Source: Desulforhopalus sp. (GTDB lineage Bacteria; Desulfobacterota; Desulfobulbia; Desulfobulbales; Desulfocapsaceae). From it: DNA of 58,855 bases. Under the pieces are notes generated by a model. That model had not been told where the DNA came from and did not search any database. It saw only the letters and a program-made list of their open reading frames with translations. Each line of letters opens with the position of its first letter. Within the stretch, counting starts at the first letter, position 1. The stretch is from contig JALNVI010000010.1 in NCBI GenBank assembly GCA_023231425.1, positions 1 to 58,855 on the forward strand. The letters are read 5' to 3'. Of this stretch, positions 9,251 to 17,723 are shown in pieces. Made by a program: the position numbers and the translations under genes.

Positions 9251-10080
9251 TGGACCACAGGTGAATCAATAAAACAGAGGAGAAACCAGTAGAGTGCCGG
9301 AACAGCAAAGAGCAACGAGTCAACCCGGTCGAGAACACCGCCGTGTCCGCCGAGGATAACACCGGAGTCTTTTATTCCCGTACCACGTTTAATGATAGAC
9401 TCGGTGAGATCACCGAGAATCCCCAAAAGGGAGAGAACAATGGCCAGCTCCGAGAGGAAAAGCGCATTGGGCTTTTCAAGAAGCCAGAAGCCGAAGATGA
9501 GAATGGCAGCGATAGCGCAGAGAACACCTCCAGCTGCCCCTTCTATAGTTTTTTTAGGGCTCACGGGCTGACAGAGTTTATGGCGTCCAAAGTGTCTACC
9601 ACAGAAATAGGCCCCAGTATCGGAGCCAGCAGTAACAGTGGTGACGAGGAGGATCCAGATCTCTCCTTCCGGAAGTCTGCGGGTCAGGCAGAGATGGGAA
9701 GAGAGAACCCCGACGTAGAAGATACCGAAGAAAATACGGGTAAAACTGAGAAATCCATCCTTCGGAATTTTACGACCGAAATGGATGGTCTGCTCAAAGG
9801 AAAGAAGAAGAAAACTGAGAAGAACTGCAGCCAGCAAACTTTTGGGGAGTGGCCAAATCATCGCAGCAAGAACGGGAGAGCAGATAAGCAGATCATAGAA
9901 GAGACGCTGGAAAAGAGTAAATCGGTCACTCTCCCCCCGGGGGATGGTCATACGTACATACTCATCAGCAGCAATAGCGGCAGCAGCAGCCACAACAAAG
10001 TTGAAAAGAGAGACAGGGCCATAAAGTAGAATCAATAACCAGAAGGCGGCAAGCAGAATTCCGGGGATGATACGTTTCAT
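9247..10080 (-). CDS. cdsA: Phosphatidate cytidylyltransferase
   Basis: Makes CDP-diacylglycerol from phosphatidate and CTP in the inner membrane, the branch point for phospholipids. 277 residues with multiple hydrophobic helices. The C-terminal family signature is present (KRGTGIKD, then GGHGGVLDRVDSLL); the usual Pro-Gly-His-Gly-Gly is Gly-Gly-His-Gly-Gly here. I use ATG 10080, which overlaps the uppS stop (ATGA) and has GAGGTG nine bases upstream. An upstream GTG at 10092 lacks a ribosome-binding site. Confidence 0.94.
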   Translation of the reverse strand: MKRIIPGILLAAFWLLILLYGPVSLFNFVVAAAAAIAADEYVRMTIPRGESDRFTLFQRLFYDLLICSPVLAAMIWPLPKSLLAAVLLSFLLLSFEQTIHFGRKIPKDGFLSFTRIFFGIFYVGVLSSHLCLTRRLPEGEIWILLVTTVTAGSDTGAYFCGRHFGRHKLCQPVSPKKTIEGAAGGVLCAIAAILIFGFWLLEKPNALFLSELAIVLSLLGILGDLTESIIKRGTGIKDSGVILGGHGGVLDRVDSLLFAVPALYWFLLCFIDSPVVQ

Positions 10081-10832
10081 TGTGACGGGCACCTCAGTTG
10101 TTCGCCAGTGCGCCCGAAACGACGTTCGCGGCGTTGATAATCAACCAGTGTTTTAAGAAAAACCACACGCCTGAAATCCGGCCACATAACATCGGAAAAG
10201 CAGATCTCAGCATAGGAAAGCTGCCAGAGAAGGAAATTGGAAAGACGCGCCTCGCCCCCTGTGCGAATCATCAGATCAGGATCTGGGGTTCCCCTGGTAT
10301 CGAGGATGGAGGAGAAATACTTCTCATCAATATCATCAACCTGCAGCTGGCCATCAAGACAACAATTCGCGGTAGTGCGAATGGCCCGCACGATCTCATC
10401 ACGGCCGCCATAACTGAGAGCAAGGGTGAGAGTGAGAGCGGAGTTGTTTTTCGTTTGTTCAATAGTTTCTTCCAGCGTCTCCCGTACTGAAGCCGGAAGG
10501 CGACTGCGATTACCTATGGAACAAAGGCGGACGTTATTCTGCAGCATCTTACGCAACTCAGACTGAAGATATTTTTGCAGGATGGACATCAAGCCACTGA
10601 CCTCCTCGGGGGGACGGTGCCAGTTCTCTGATGAAAAAGCATAGAGCGTCAAATATTCGATACCAATTTCCCGGCAAGTCTCAACAATATCACGCACGGA
10701 TTCTGCACCGGCTCGATGACCGAAAAGACGAGGCTTCATTTGTCTTCTGGCCCATCGCCCGTTTCCATCCATGATCATAGCAACATGCCGGGGAAGGTGA
10801 GTAAGATCAAGAGAGTCGAGGATATTGTCCAT
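10077..10832 (-). CDS. uppS: Undecaprenyl diphosphate synthase
   Basis: Cis-prenyltransferase that elongates farnesyl diphosphate to the C55 carrier lipid used for peptidoglycan and other wall polymers. 251 residues. Signature segments: AMIMDGNGRWA with the catalytic Asp, YAFSSENWHRP, and the C-terminal DPDLMIRTGGEARLSNFL followed by EICFSDVMWPDF. It starts at ATG 10832, 32 bp after frr, and overlaps cdsA by 4 nt. Confidence 0.96.
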   Translation of the reverse strand: MDNILDSLDLTHLPRHVAMIMDGNGRWARRQMKPRLFGHRAGAESVRDIVETCREIGIEYLTLYAFSSENWHRPPEEVSGLMSILQKYLQSELRKMLQNNVRLCSIGNRSRLPASVRETLEETIEQTKNNSALTLTLALSYGGRDEIVRAIRTTANCCLDGQLQVDDIDEKYFSSILDTRGTPDPDLMIRTGGEARLSNFLLWQLSYAEICFSDVMWPDFRRVVFLKTLVDYQRRERRFGRTGEQLRCPSQ

Positions 10833-10864
10833 GAATTAAAAACAGAAGACTGCGCCCTCAGACG

Positions 10865-11419
10865 TCAGACTTCCATGACCTCCTTTTCTTTGCTGGCAGT
10901 GGCTTCATCAATCTGCTTGTTATACATCACGGTAGAGGCCTGAGCATCATCCTGCAATTTGAACAGATCGTCTTCAGAAATCTCTTTGTCTTTCTTTTGT
11001 TTTTTGAGGGTCTCAATAGCATCGCGGCGGACGTTGCGAACAGCAACGCGGAACTCTTCAGCAATCTTCTTCACCTGCTTGACAAGGTCTTTACGGCGTT
11101 CTTCCGTAAGTTGCGGGATATTGAGACGGATGATCTTGCCGTCATTGGCAGGGGTAAGACCGATATCAGACTTGAGGATAGCTTTTTCAATGGCTGGCAA
11201 CATCTGAGGATCCCAGGGCTGAATGGCAATCATACGGCTTTCCGGAATGGTCATTGTTCCCACCTGATTAAGCGGCATACTGCCACCATAGGCGTCCACC
11301 GTGATGTCATCAAGGATACTGATGCTGGCCCGCCCTGTACGAATTTTGGAGAGATCAACCTTGAACGCCTCAATACTTTTGCCCATTTTATCTGACATTT
11401 CTGCAATCACATCACTCAT
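10865..11419 (-). CDS. frr: Ribosome recycling factor
   Basis: With EF-G it splits the post-termination ribosome. 184 residues, the family size (E. coli 185). It shows the long three-helix region with KIRTGRASISILDDITVDAYG and the conserved LNIPQLTEERRKDLVKQ and AVRNVRRDA segments. The reading frame is open to 11458, but ATG 11419 with GAGGAG seven bases upstream gives the expected N-terminus MSDVIAEM, and avoids overlap with pyrH. Confidence 0.96.
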   Translation of the reverse strand: MSDVIAEMSDKMGKSIEAFKVDLSKIRTGRASISILDDITVDAYGGSMPLNQVGTMTIPESRMIAIQPWDPQMLPAIEKAILKSDIGLTPANDGKIIRLNIPQLTEERRKDLVKQVKKIAEEFRVAVRNVRRDAIETLKKQKKDKEISEDDLFKLQDDAQASTVMYNKQIDEATASKEKEVMEV

Positions 11420-11450
11420 AGTTCGCTCCTCATATTTGAAAACAACAGAT

Positions 11451-12167
11451 TCAGGCATGAATTACGGTGCCGACCTTCCCGCCCATCGCCGCTTTGAGAA
11501 TATTACCTTTCACATTCATGTTTAACACCATAATCGGCAGATTATCCTCACGCGCAAGGGCAATACCCGCAGCATCCATGACGCGTAAATTCTTCCGCAG
11601 GACATCAGAAGAACTCAACTCTTCATATTTTATCGCATCAGGATATTTCACAGGGTCTTTGTCGTAAACGCCGTCAACCTTGGTTGCTTTTATAATAACA
11701 TCAGCATCGATTTCAAGCGCCCGTAAAACCCCGGCAGAATCCGTTGTGAAATAGGGATTACCCGTACCTGCAGCAAAAATAACCACCCTGCCCTTTTCGA
11801 GGTGACGGGTGGCCCGGCGCCGGATGTAAGGCTCCGAAACTGTCTGCATGGGAATGGCCGACATTACACGGGTGGTAACCAGTTTACGCTCCAACGCATC
11901 CTGCATGGCAAGACTATTGATAACGGTAGCCAGCATGCCCATATTATCCGCTGTAGTACGATCCATCCCCTTGGACGCCCCCGCTACACCACGAAAAATA
12001 TTCCCCGCACCAACAACAATACCAAGCTCAACCCCGGACGCAACAAGGTCCTTTACCTCTCCAGCCACGAAATCCAGCACCGACGTATTGATGCCATAAC
12101 TGTCACTGCCCATCAGGGCTTCACCACTGAGTTTTAGGAGAATACGTTTATATTTCAAATCTGACAT
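11451..12167 (-). CDS. pyrH: UMP kinase
   Basis: Phosphorylates UMP to UDP in pyrimidine nucleotide synthesis. 238 residues of the amino-acid-kinase fold. Motifs: RILLKLSGEALMG near the N-terminus, VVGAGNIFRG, and FAAGTGNPYFTTDSAG for nucleotide binding. It sits between tsf and frr, the usual rpsB-tsf-pyrH-frr order. Confidence 0.96.
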   Translation of the reverse strand: MSDLKYKRILLKLSGEALMGSDSYGINTSVLDFVAGEVKDLVASGVELGIVVGAGNIFRGVAGASKGMDRTTADNMGMLATVINSLAMQDALERKLVTTRVMSAIPMQTVSEPYIRRRATRHLEKGRVVIFAAGTGNPYFTTDSAGVLRALEIDADVIIKATKVDGVYDKDPVKYPDAIKYEELSSSDVLRKNLRVMDAAGIALAREDNLPIMVLNMNVKGNILKAAMGGKVGTVIHA

Positions 12168-12232
12168 GGCGGGACTCCTCTTATACGGCAGGATAGATGT
12201 TAGAAGGAATGCAAAACAAGTGGGGAAGGGCT

Positions 12233-12259
12233 GCAGACGGCGGAGAAACCGTCGTCTGC
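12233..12259 (-). other. Hairpin between tsf and pyrH
   Basis: Inverted repeat GCAGACG/CGTCTGC with an inner CGG/CCG stem and one mismatch in the 108-bp tsf-pyrH gap. There is no U-tract after it, so it is more likely an RNA processing or stability element than a terminator. Confidence 0.45.
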
Positions 12260-12275
12260 GAAAACTAAGCAGAAA

Positions 12276-12872
12276 TTAATTCCCGCCGACCTGGAAACGA
12301 GCGAAACGTTTAATTGAAATATTTTCACCCATCTTGGCTACGATTTCATTCAACAAATCCTGAATGGTAAGGTCGGGATTTTTTACAAACTTCTGCTCAA
12401 CCAGTGCCACCTCGGCGACAAATTTATCAATCTTGCCCTTGACCATTTTCTCAGCAATTTCTTTAGGTTTACCGGAATCAATCGCCTGTTGAATATAGAT
12501 CTCTTTTTCGCGGTTAATAACCTCTTCAGGGATATCCTCCCGTACAACTGCAACCGGATTTGTTGCAGCAATGTGCATGGCAATGTCCCGGGCGAATGTC
12601 GTGAAATCTTGATTACGGGCAACAAAGTCAGTTTCACAGCCTACTTCAACAAGCACGCCGAGTTTTCCACCCGCATGAATGTATGTTTCAACGACACCTT
12701 CGCTGGTCGCACGATCAGCACGCTTTGCAGCAACAGAAAGGCCTTTCTGCCGGAGAAGATCAATAGCCTTCTCCATATCGCCTTCAGTCTTTTCAAGTGC
12801 TCTTTTGCAATTCATCATCCCTGCCTGAGTCTTATCCCGCAGCTCTTTTACCATTTTGCTGGTAATTGCCAT
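12276..12872 (-). CDS. tsf: Elongation factor Ts
   Basis: Nucleotide exchange factor for EF-Tu, releasing GDP. 198 residues, the short bacterial form (E. coli has 283). It has the N-terminal UBA-like helices (VKELRDKTQAGMMNCKRALE) and the core CETDFVARN motif that enters the EF-Tu Mg site. The frame is open to 13013, but ATG 12872 follows AAGGAG by seven bases and gives MAITSKMVKELR, the expected start. Confidence 0.96.
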   Translation of the reverse strand: MAITSKMVKELRDKTQAGMMNCKRALEKTEGDMEKAIDLLRQKGLSVAAKRADRATSEGVVETYIHAGGKLGVLVEVGCETDFVARNQDFTTFARDIAMHIAATNPVAVVREDIPEEVINREKEIYIQQAIDSGKPKEIAEKMVKGKIDKFVAEVALVEQKFVKNPDLTIQDLLNEIVAKMGENISIKRFARFQVGGN

Positions 12873-12995
12873 AATTATCTCCTTGAATATTCTATTACCG
12901 GGCCATGAAACGACAGGGCCCTGTTTACTATAGCACAGGCCGCAAAGATAGCGGCACAATTCTAAAAAGAGACAGCAGTCACCGTCTCCCGTACA

Positions 12996-13025
12996 AAGAA
13001 AAGGGGTCGTCACAGCGACCCCTTT
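12996..13025 (-). terminator. Terminator-like hairpin between rpsB and tsf
   Basis: Perfect 10-bp stem AAAGGGGTCG/CGACCCCTTT with a 6-nt loop, followed on the minus strand by TTCTTTG. It sits in the 182-bp gap after rpsB. The short T-rich tail suggests partial termination (attenuation) rather than a full stop, because no clear promoter for tsf was seen. Confidence 0.55.
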
Positions 13026-13054
13026 CCCTTAACATATTAAAGGGTCAACAGGAA

Positions 13055-13831
13055 TCAGACATCTGCCCCCTGACTGTCCCCTGCCATCTCGGCACCAGCA
13101 TCAGACATAGCGGCAGCAACGGCTTCATCAGAAGCATTTTCACCATCACGCAGAGCCTTACCGGCAAGCACGGACTCGGCAATATTATGGCTCATGAGTG
13201 TAATGGAGCGAATGGCATCATCATTACCAGGGATAATGTAATCAATATTGTCTGGATCACAATTCGTATCAGTAACAGCAACGACCGTAATTCCTAATTT
13301 CACTGCTTCAGTAACGGCTATCGATTCTTTTCGTGGGTCAATGATGAAGATCACCGAAGGAAGGCTTTTCATATTCTTAATCCCCCCGACATTGCGCTCC
13401 AACTTGATACGTTCCTTCTCCATAAGCAAAATCTCTTTCTTGGGAAAGCGATTAATGGAGCCGTCAGCCTGCATGGATTCAATGGATTTCAAACGATCAA
13501 TACTGTTTTTAATCGTCTGAAAGTTTGTCAACATGCCACCAAGCCAGCGATGATCGACATAAAACATGTCACAACGACGGGCTTCTTCATTAATAATTGC
13601 CTGAGCCTGACGCTTCGTCCCGACGAACAGCACGTCACCGCCCCGCGTCACCTCTTTCGTTATAAAAGCACAGGCTTTGTCAAAAAGTTTTTTGGTGACA
13701 TCAAGATTAACGATATAAATACCGTTACGCGGTCCATAGATATAAGGCTTCATTTTTGGATTCCAGCGCCTGGTCTGATGCCCGAAATGAACGCCAGCCT
13801 GTAACATGTCACGAACAGAAACGTTAGTCAT
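13055..13831 (-). CDS. rpsB: 30S ribosomal protein S2
   Basis: Small-subunit protein bridging head and body. 258 residues. The conserved segments are the N-terminal MLQAGVHFGHQTRRWNPKM, FVGTKRQAQ, HRWLGGMLTNFQTI and the C-terminal VTDTNCDPDNIDYIIPGNDDA. The last 30 residues are an Ala/Ser/Asp-rich tail. It is the first gene of the rpsB-tsf-pyrH-frr run and has its own promoter and a structured leader. Confidence 0.97.
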   Translation of the reverse strand: MTNVSVRDMLQAGVHFGHQTRRWNPKMKPYIYGPRNGIYIVNLDVTKKLFDKACAFITKEVTRGGDVLFVGTKRQAQAIINEEARRCDMFYVDHRWLGGMLTNFQTIKNSIDRLKSIESMQADGSINRFPKKEILLMEKERIKLERNVGGIKNMKSLPSVIFIIDPRKESIAVTEAVKLGITVVAVTDTNCDPDNIDYIIPGNDDAIRSITLMSHNIAESVLAGKALRDGENASDEAVAAAMSDAGAEMAGDSQGADV

Positions 13832-13858
13832 AATATTTCTCCATCTGGTTTAATCCTC

Positions 13859-13903
13859 CATCCCCATCAACCGCAACATGCGGCACCAGCTTCTGCAGGG
13901 ATG
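13859..13903 (-). promoter_or_regulatory. Structured rpsB leader, possible S2 autoregulatory site
   Basis: Between the promoter and rpsB the minus strand can fold with an outer CATCCC/GGGATG stem (13898-13903 with 13859-13864) enclosing a CCGCA/TGCGG hairpin (13871-13883). rpsB leaders of many bacteria carry S2-dependent feedback sites. The match here is by position and folding only, not by a consensus I could align. Confidence 0.4.
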
Positions 13904-13955
13904 TGTGTAATAACAGGGAGACCCCTTTGGTCGACCTGCAAAAAATAAACCCCAT

Positions 13956-13984
13956 ATTTTAGCATAAGGTGAAAGTTAATGCAA
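13956..13984 (-). promoter_or_regulatory. Sigma-70-type promoter of rpsB operon
   Basis: Minus strand -35 TTGCAT (13979-13984), 17-bp spacer, -10 TAAAAT (13956-13961), about 125 bp before the rpsB start. The 320-bp stretch 13832-14151 holds no gene: only this promoter, the rpsB leader and, further upstream, the rplQ terminator. Confidence 0.75.
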
Positions 13985-14083
13985 CCTTACAACTGTTCAA
14001 TTCCATCATCTCCGATATATTCAGCCATGTAGAAACATACGTGTATCCAGTTAAACAACAAAGAGGATTTCATAAAGAAAAGA

Positions 14084-14124
14084 CAAAAAAAGCCGGTGTA
14101 AAAGGAAATCCTTTCACACCGGCT
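14084..14124 (-). terminator. Rho-independent terminator after rplQ
   Basis: Stem AGCCGGTGT/ACACCGGCT continued by AAAGG/CCTTT after one mismatch, 4-nt loop (14091-14124), followed on the minus strand by seven T. It closes the joined str-S10-spc-alpha transcription unit. The A-run on the other side makes it able to act in both directions. Confidence 0.9.
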
Positions 14125-14151
14125 CAAAAAAAAATGAGGTAAAAGAAGCAA

Positions 14152-14535
14152 TTAAGCTTCAGGAACCACAATTTTTTCTTCGTATCCAACAAGCTCAATG
14201 ATAGCCATGCTCGCACAATCACCATGCCGAGTTCCGGTACGGAGGATACGTGTATAACCACCTTTCCGGTCTTCAAACTTATCTTTTATTTCATTGAAAA
14301 GCTTGTCAACTACACCTACGCTTCGAATAAAACTGAGAGCCTGACGGCGCGCATGTAAATCGCCCCTTTTGGCAAGAGTAATCATTTTCTCGGCAACAGG
14401 ACGAAGTTCTTTTGCCTTCTCAGTAGTTGTAACAATACGCTCATGTTCAAACAAAGAAGTAACCATATTCCTGAGCATGGCCACTCGATGAGAGGTGGTC
14501 CGTCCAAGTCTTCTTCCTGCATATTGATGTCTCAT
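14152..14535 (-). CDS. rplQ: 50S ribosomal protein L17
   Basis: Large-subunit protein near the exit tunnel. 127 residues with the family N-terminus MRHQYAGRRLGRTTSHRVAM and the closing AIIELVGYE. Last gene of the alpha operon, directly before a terminator and 50 bp after rpoA. Confidence 0.97.
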   Translation of the reverse strand: MRHQYAGRRLGRTTSHRVAMLRNMVTSLFEHERIVTTTEKAKELRPVAEKMITLAKRGDLHARRQALSFIRSVGVVDKLFNEIKDKFEDRKGGYTRILRTGTRHGDCASMAIIELVGYEEKIVVPEA

Positions 14536-14585
14536 GTCTTTTTCCTCAAAATGTTTGCAACCACTTGGGTATCACAAATAAAAAA

Positions 14586-15626
14586 TTACGATTCTTCACT
14601 CTCGTCCCGCTGGTGGGGCGGAACCCAATTGTCAAATTTCATGCCCAGCGAAAGATCCATCTCCGCGAGAAGAACCTTGATTTCATTCAAGGATTTGCGA
14701 CCAAAATTTTTGGTTTTAAGCATCTCCTGGTCTGTTTTCTGAGCAAGATCACCAATATAATTGATATCGGCATTCTTAAGGCAGTTTGCTGAGCGGACAG
14801 ACAGTTCAAGATCCTCTACAGGCTTGTCCAGATAGGGATTCAGAGGTTCGACCTCTTCTTCCTGACGTTTGACGACTTCAGAACGGGCTTTTTCTTCATC
14901 AAAATTGATGAAAATCGTCATCTGTTCCTTGAGAATTTTGGCAGCATAAGCCAATGCATTTTCAGGTCTCAGGCTGCCATCCGTCTCAATTTCAAGAGTC
15001 AATTTATCATAATCAGTCTGCTGACCTACACGAGCCTGCGATGTCACATGCTGCATCTTCTTGATGGGGGTAAAAATAGCATCAATCGGAATCTGCCCAA
15101 TCGACAAATCTTCCTTATTCATCTTTTCAGAAGGCTGGTAACCTTTTCCCCACTCAACTGTCAACTCAGCCTGAAAAGTAACATCTCCGGTAAGAGTACA
15201 GACAATTTGCTCAGGATTCAGCACTTCAACCATCAGGTTACCACCAATATCTCCTGCCGTAACTATAGCGGGCCCGGTTTTACAAATAGTAACTTTTTGA
15301 GAATCGCCAGAGAGAAGTCGGAGACGTATCTGTTTCAAATTAAGAATAATCTGACTCACGTCCTCCATGATATCCTTCATGGGAGTAAATTCATGGAGCG
15401 CCCCCTCAATCTTAACAGAGGTTATAGCGACACCCTGAATAGACGAAAGAAGAATTCTACGAAGCGAATTACCAATAGTCGTCGCAAAGCCTCTTTCAAG
15501 AGGCTGGCAGACAAATTTACCATATTTGTCGGAATTCTTGTCAGGATCAATTTCAATCCGATCCGGAGTAATCAGCTCAAGCCAATTACGGTGAAACGGA
15601 ATTTTATCATCTGCTGCCTGAGTCAT
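14586..15626 (-). CDS. rpoA: DNA-directed RNA polymerase subunit alpha
   Basis: Dimer scaffold for assembly of RNA polymerase and contact point for activators and UP elements. 346 residues. The N-terminal dimerisation domain has ERGFATTIGNSLRRILLSS and GVAITSVKIEGALHEF. A linker follows, then the C-terminal domain with LSVRSANCLKNADINYIGDL and KNFGRKSLNEIK (helix-hairpin-helix DNA contact). A 125-bp gap with a large hairpin separates it from rpsD, so its level may be set apart from its neighbours. Confidence 0.97.
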   Translation of the reverse strand: MTQAADDKIPFHRNWLELITPDRIEIDPDKNSDKYGKFVCQPLERGFATTIGNSLRRILLSSIQGVAITSVKIEGALHEFTPMKDIMEDVSQIILNLKQIRLRLLSGDSQKVTICKTGPAIVTAGDIGGNLMVEVLNPEQIVCTLTGDVTFQAELTVEWGKGYQPSEKMNKEDLSIGQIPIDAIFTPIKKMQHVTSQARVGQQTDYDKLTLEIETDGSLRPENALAYAAKILKEQMTIFINFDEEKARSEVVKRQEEEVEPLNPYLDKPVEDLELSVRSANCLKNADINYIGDLAQKTDQEMLKTKNFGRKSLNEIKVLLAEMDLSLGMKFDNWVPPHQRDESEES

Positions 15627-15682
15627 GGATTTCCTTTACTGTTAAAGGGACAACAAAAACTATAAATAAAAGAAGTTACGAC

Positions 15683-15737
15683 AAAAAGGTTTACCATTTT
15701 GACATGGCCGTACAGACCAGACAAAACGATAAACCTT
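15683..15737 (-). terminator. Large terminator-like hairpin between rpsD and rpoA
   Basis: Minus strand stem AAGGTTTA/TAAACCTT (15730-15737 with 15686-15693), extended inward by TTTTG/CAAAA and TGG/CCA pairs, followed by TTTTT at the 3' side. It lies right after rpsD inside the alpha operon, so read-through must occur or rpoA must have an undetected promoter. Confidence 0.5.
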
Positions 15738-15751
15738 ACAATGCCATTCAA

Positions 15752-16381
15752 TTATTTAGAGTAAAGTTCAACGATAAGATGCTCTTGAATAGGCATGGTA
15801 ATCTCATCCCTGTTGGGCTGAGCTTTCACAGTGGCCTTGAAGCCGTCTTTGTCCAACTCAATCCAGCTTGGAACACCACGACGAGCAACTATTTCAAGAC
15901 TGTCAATAACAGCAGTATTAGTTCGACTTTTTTCACGAATACCCACGACATCACCTTCAGAAACTAAAAAAGAAGGGATATTCACTTTTTTACCATTAAC
16001 AAGAATATGGCTGTGACGGACAAGTTGCCGAGCCTGATTCCGAGATGCTGCAAACCCCATGCGAAACACCGCATTATCAAGTCTGCGCTCCAGAAGGACC
16101 AGGAGATTCTCACCAGCCACGCCCTTTTGACGTTCTGCCTTCAGGAACGTAAGATGAAACTGTCCCTCAAGAAGTCCATAAAGGCTCTTTACTTTTTGCT
16201 TCTCACGCAACTGAACAGCATAGTCCGATTGCTTTTTGAAGCGAGCCTGCCCATGTTGCCCGGGCGCGAACGCCCGACGTTCAAAGGAGCACTTGTCGGA
16301 ATAACAGCGATCTCCTTTAAGAAACAACTTCATATTTTCTCGCCTGCATCGACGACATGCGGCACCGACATTTCTAGCCAA
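15752..16381 (-). CDS. rpsD: 30S ribosomal protein S4 (zinc-binding form)
   Basis: Primary 16S rRNA binder and, in many bacteria, repressor of the alpha operon. 209 residues. The N-terminal Cys set CRRC...CYSDKC marks the zinc-binding form; an S4 RNA-binding domain follows (VRHSHILVNGKKV). The start is TTG 16381, giving MARNVGAACR, with GGAGG six bases upstream. No ATG could replace it without losing the first zinc Cys pair. Confidence 0.97.
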   Translation of the reverse strand: MARNVGAACRRCRRENMKLFLKGDRCYSDKCSFERRAFAPGQHGQARFKKQSDYAVQLREKQKVKSLYGLLEGQFHLTFLKAERQKGVAGENLLVLLERRLDNAVFRMGFAASRNQARQLVRHSHILVNGKKVNIPSFLVSEGDVVGIREKSRTNTAVIDSLEIVARRGVPSWIELDKDGFKATVKAQPNRDEITMPIQEHLIVELYSK

Positions 16382-16425
16382 CCTCGGCCTCCATTCAGTT
16401 TAATGAAAATTCAAATAAAATGAGA

Positions 16426-16806
16426 TTACACACGCCGACGCTTGGGCGGTTTACAACCGTTATGCGGGATGGGTGTAACGTCACTGATTTTGCTTACTTC
16501 AAATCCAGTGTTAATCAGTGCACGCAGAGCTGCCTCTCTTCCCGGGCCAGGACCCTTAACACGCACTTCCACCTTGCGCATACCAATATCAGAAGCTTTT
16601 TTTGCAGCATCAGTAAGAGCGTTTTGTGCGGCAAAGGGGGTGCTTTTACGTGAGCCCTTAAATCCGAGCACTCCGGCACTGCACCAAGAGACAACATTAC
16701 CTTGCTTATCTGAAATAGTAACGATCGTATTATTGAATGTAGAATAGACAAATACCACACCCTCAGATACGTTCTTTTTTACCTTTTTCTTTTTAGCGAC
16801 AGCCAT
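16426..16806 (-). CDS. rpsK: 30S ribosomal protein S11
   Basis: Platform protein of the small subunit. 126 residues from ATG 16806 (MAVAKKKKVKKN) with AGGTG seven bases upstream; the frame extends three more codons. Conserved features are FNNTIVTISDKQGNVVSW, the Arg-Lys-Ser-Thr-Pro-Phe-Ala stretch and the basic C-terminus GCKPPKRRRV. Confidence 0.97.
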   Translation of the reverse strand: MAVAKKKKVKKNVSEGVVFVYSTFNNTIVTISDKQGNVVSWCSAGVLGFKGSRKSTPFAAQNALTDAAKKASDIGMRKVEVRVKGPGPGREAALRALINTGFEVSKISDVTPIPHNGCKPPKRRRV

Positions 16807-16829
16807 TGTTAACACCTGTTAAATTTCAA

Positions 16830-17195
16830 TTACTTACGCCGAGAAGCGCCTCTACGCGGCCCCTTGCAGGTTCTGGCATTGGTTTTAGTTTTTTGTCCAC
16901 GGCATGGAAGGCCCATCCTGTGTCGCCTTCCTCGATAACAGCCAAGATCAGTGAGCCTTTTGATATCCATAGATACCGCACGCCTCCGATCACCCTCAAC
17001 TACATATTCTGCTTCGAGAACCTTCCGAATACGATTTACATCTTCACCATCAAGATCATCGCTGCTCATGGTGTAAGGCAAATCAACTTCATCAAGAATT
17101 TTACGGGCTGACGTCAATCCAATACCGTGGATATAAGTCAATGCCCTGTCCATGTGTTTGTTTTTAGGAAGGTCAATCCCTGCTATACGTGCCAA
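16830..17195 (-). CDS. rpsM: 30S ribosomal protein S13
   Basis: Head protein that contacts tRNA and forms bridges to the large subunit. 121 residues: MARIAGIDLPKNKH start, YIHGIGLTSARKIL, and a C-terminal basic tail with GLPCRGQKTKTNARTCKGP. The start is TTG 17195 with AAGGAG seven bases upstream; the next in-frame ATG would remove the conserved first 14 residues. Confidence 0.97.
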   Translation of the reverse strand: MARIAGIDLPKNKHMDRALTYIHGIGLTSARKILDEVDLPYTMSSDDLDGEDVNRIRKVLEAEYVVEGDRRRAVSMDIKRLTDLGCYRGRRHRMGLPCRGQKTKTNARTCKGPRRGASRRK

Positions 17196-17236
17196 GATAA
17201 TTCTCCTTGAAAGAGCTTATAGATATAGACGGCTAA

Positions 17237-17350
17237 TTACCCTTGTCTTTGCTTATGTTTTTTTACTTTACAATCAACGCGCACAACACCATTGCGCTTA
17301 TAAACTTTACAATCACTACAGATCTTTTTAACTGATGAACGTACTTTCAT
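17237..17350 (-). CDS. rpmJ: 50S ribosomal protein L36 (zinc-binding form)
   Basis: Smallest large-subunit protein, 37 residues: MKVRSSVKKICSDCKVYKRN, then VVRVDCKVKKHKQRQG. Cys11, Cys14, Cys27 and His32 are the zinc ligands of the C+ form. ATG 17350; it lies between infA and rpsM as in many bacteria. Confidence 0.96.
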   Translation of the reverse strand: MKVRSSVKKICSDCKVYKRNGVVRVDCKVKKHKQRQG

Positions 17351-17361
17351 AATAAACCCCT

Positions 17362-17598
17362 CTATTTTCTCTTTTTAGCATTTTTAGTACGAAAAGTAAC
17401 TCTCCCCCGGGTCAAGTCATAGGGTGAAAGCTCTACAGTAACACGATCACCAGGCAGAATCTTAATGAAGTGCATACGCATCTTTCCAGAGATATGAGCA
17501 AGCACCTTATGTCCATTATCCAGTTCAACACGAAACATCGCGTTCGGTAAAGGCTCAACAATCGTACCCTCGACCTCAATGGCTTCTTCTTTTGACAT
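17362..17598 (-). CDS. infA: Translation initiation factor IF-1
   Basis: OB-fold factor that occupies the A site during initiation. 78 residues, slightly longer than the usual 72. It shows VEGTIVEPLPNAMFRVELDNGH, HISGKMR and a C-terminal YDLTRGRVTFR. It is first in the infA-rpmJ-rpsM-rpsK-rpsD-rpoA-rplQ run and has its own promoter just upstream. Confidence 0.97.
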   Translation of the reverse strand: MSKEEAIEVEGTIVEPLPNAMFRVELDNGHKVLAHISGKMRMHFIKILPGDRVTVELSPYDLTRGRVTFRTKNAKKRK

Positions 17599-17639
17599 GT
17601 ATCCCTCAAGATTTCCTTTAAACGTCCTAAAAAAACGGT

Positions 17640-17668
17640 ATTATAACAAGCTCACACGAATTTTGGAA
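17640..17668 (-). promoter_or_regulatory. Promoter upstream of infA
   Basis: Minus strand perfect -10 TATAAT (17640-17645), 17-bp spacer, weak -35 TTCCAA (17663-17668), in the 125-bp secY-infA gap. It would start the alpha-operon genes independently of secY. Confidence 0.6.
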
Positions 17669-17723
17669 GCCTTTTTTTATTTTTGAAGAAGTAAGCACCA
17701 CACACTCTCTGAGGTCATCACCT

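Noticed and set aside
12873..13013. N-terminal extension of EF-Ts with several Cys residues
   Set aside because: The extra codons cover the hairpin after rpsB and precede a strong ribosome-binding site; EF-Ts homologues start at MAITSKM.
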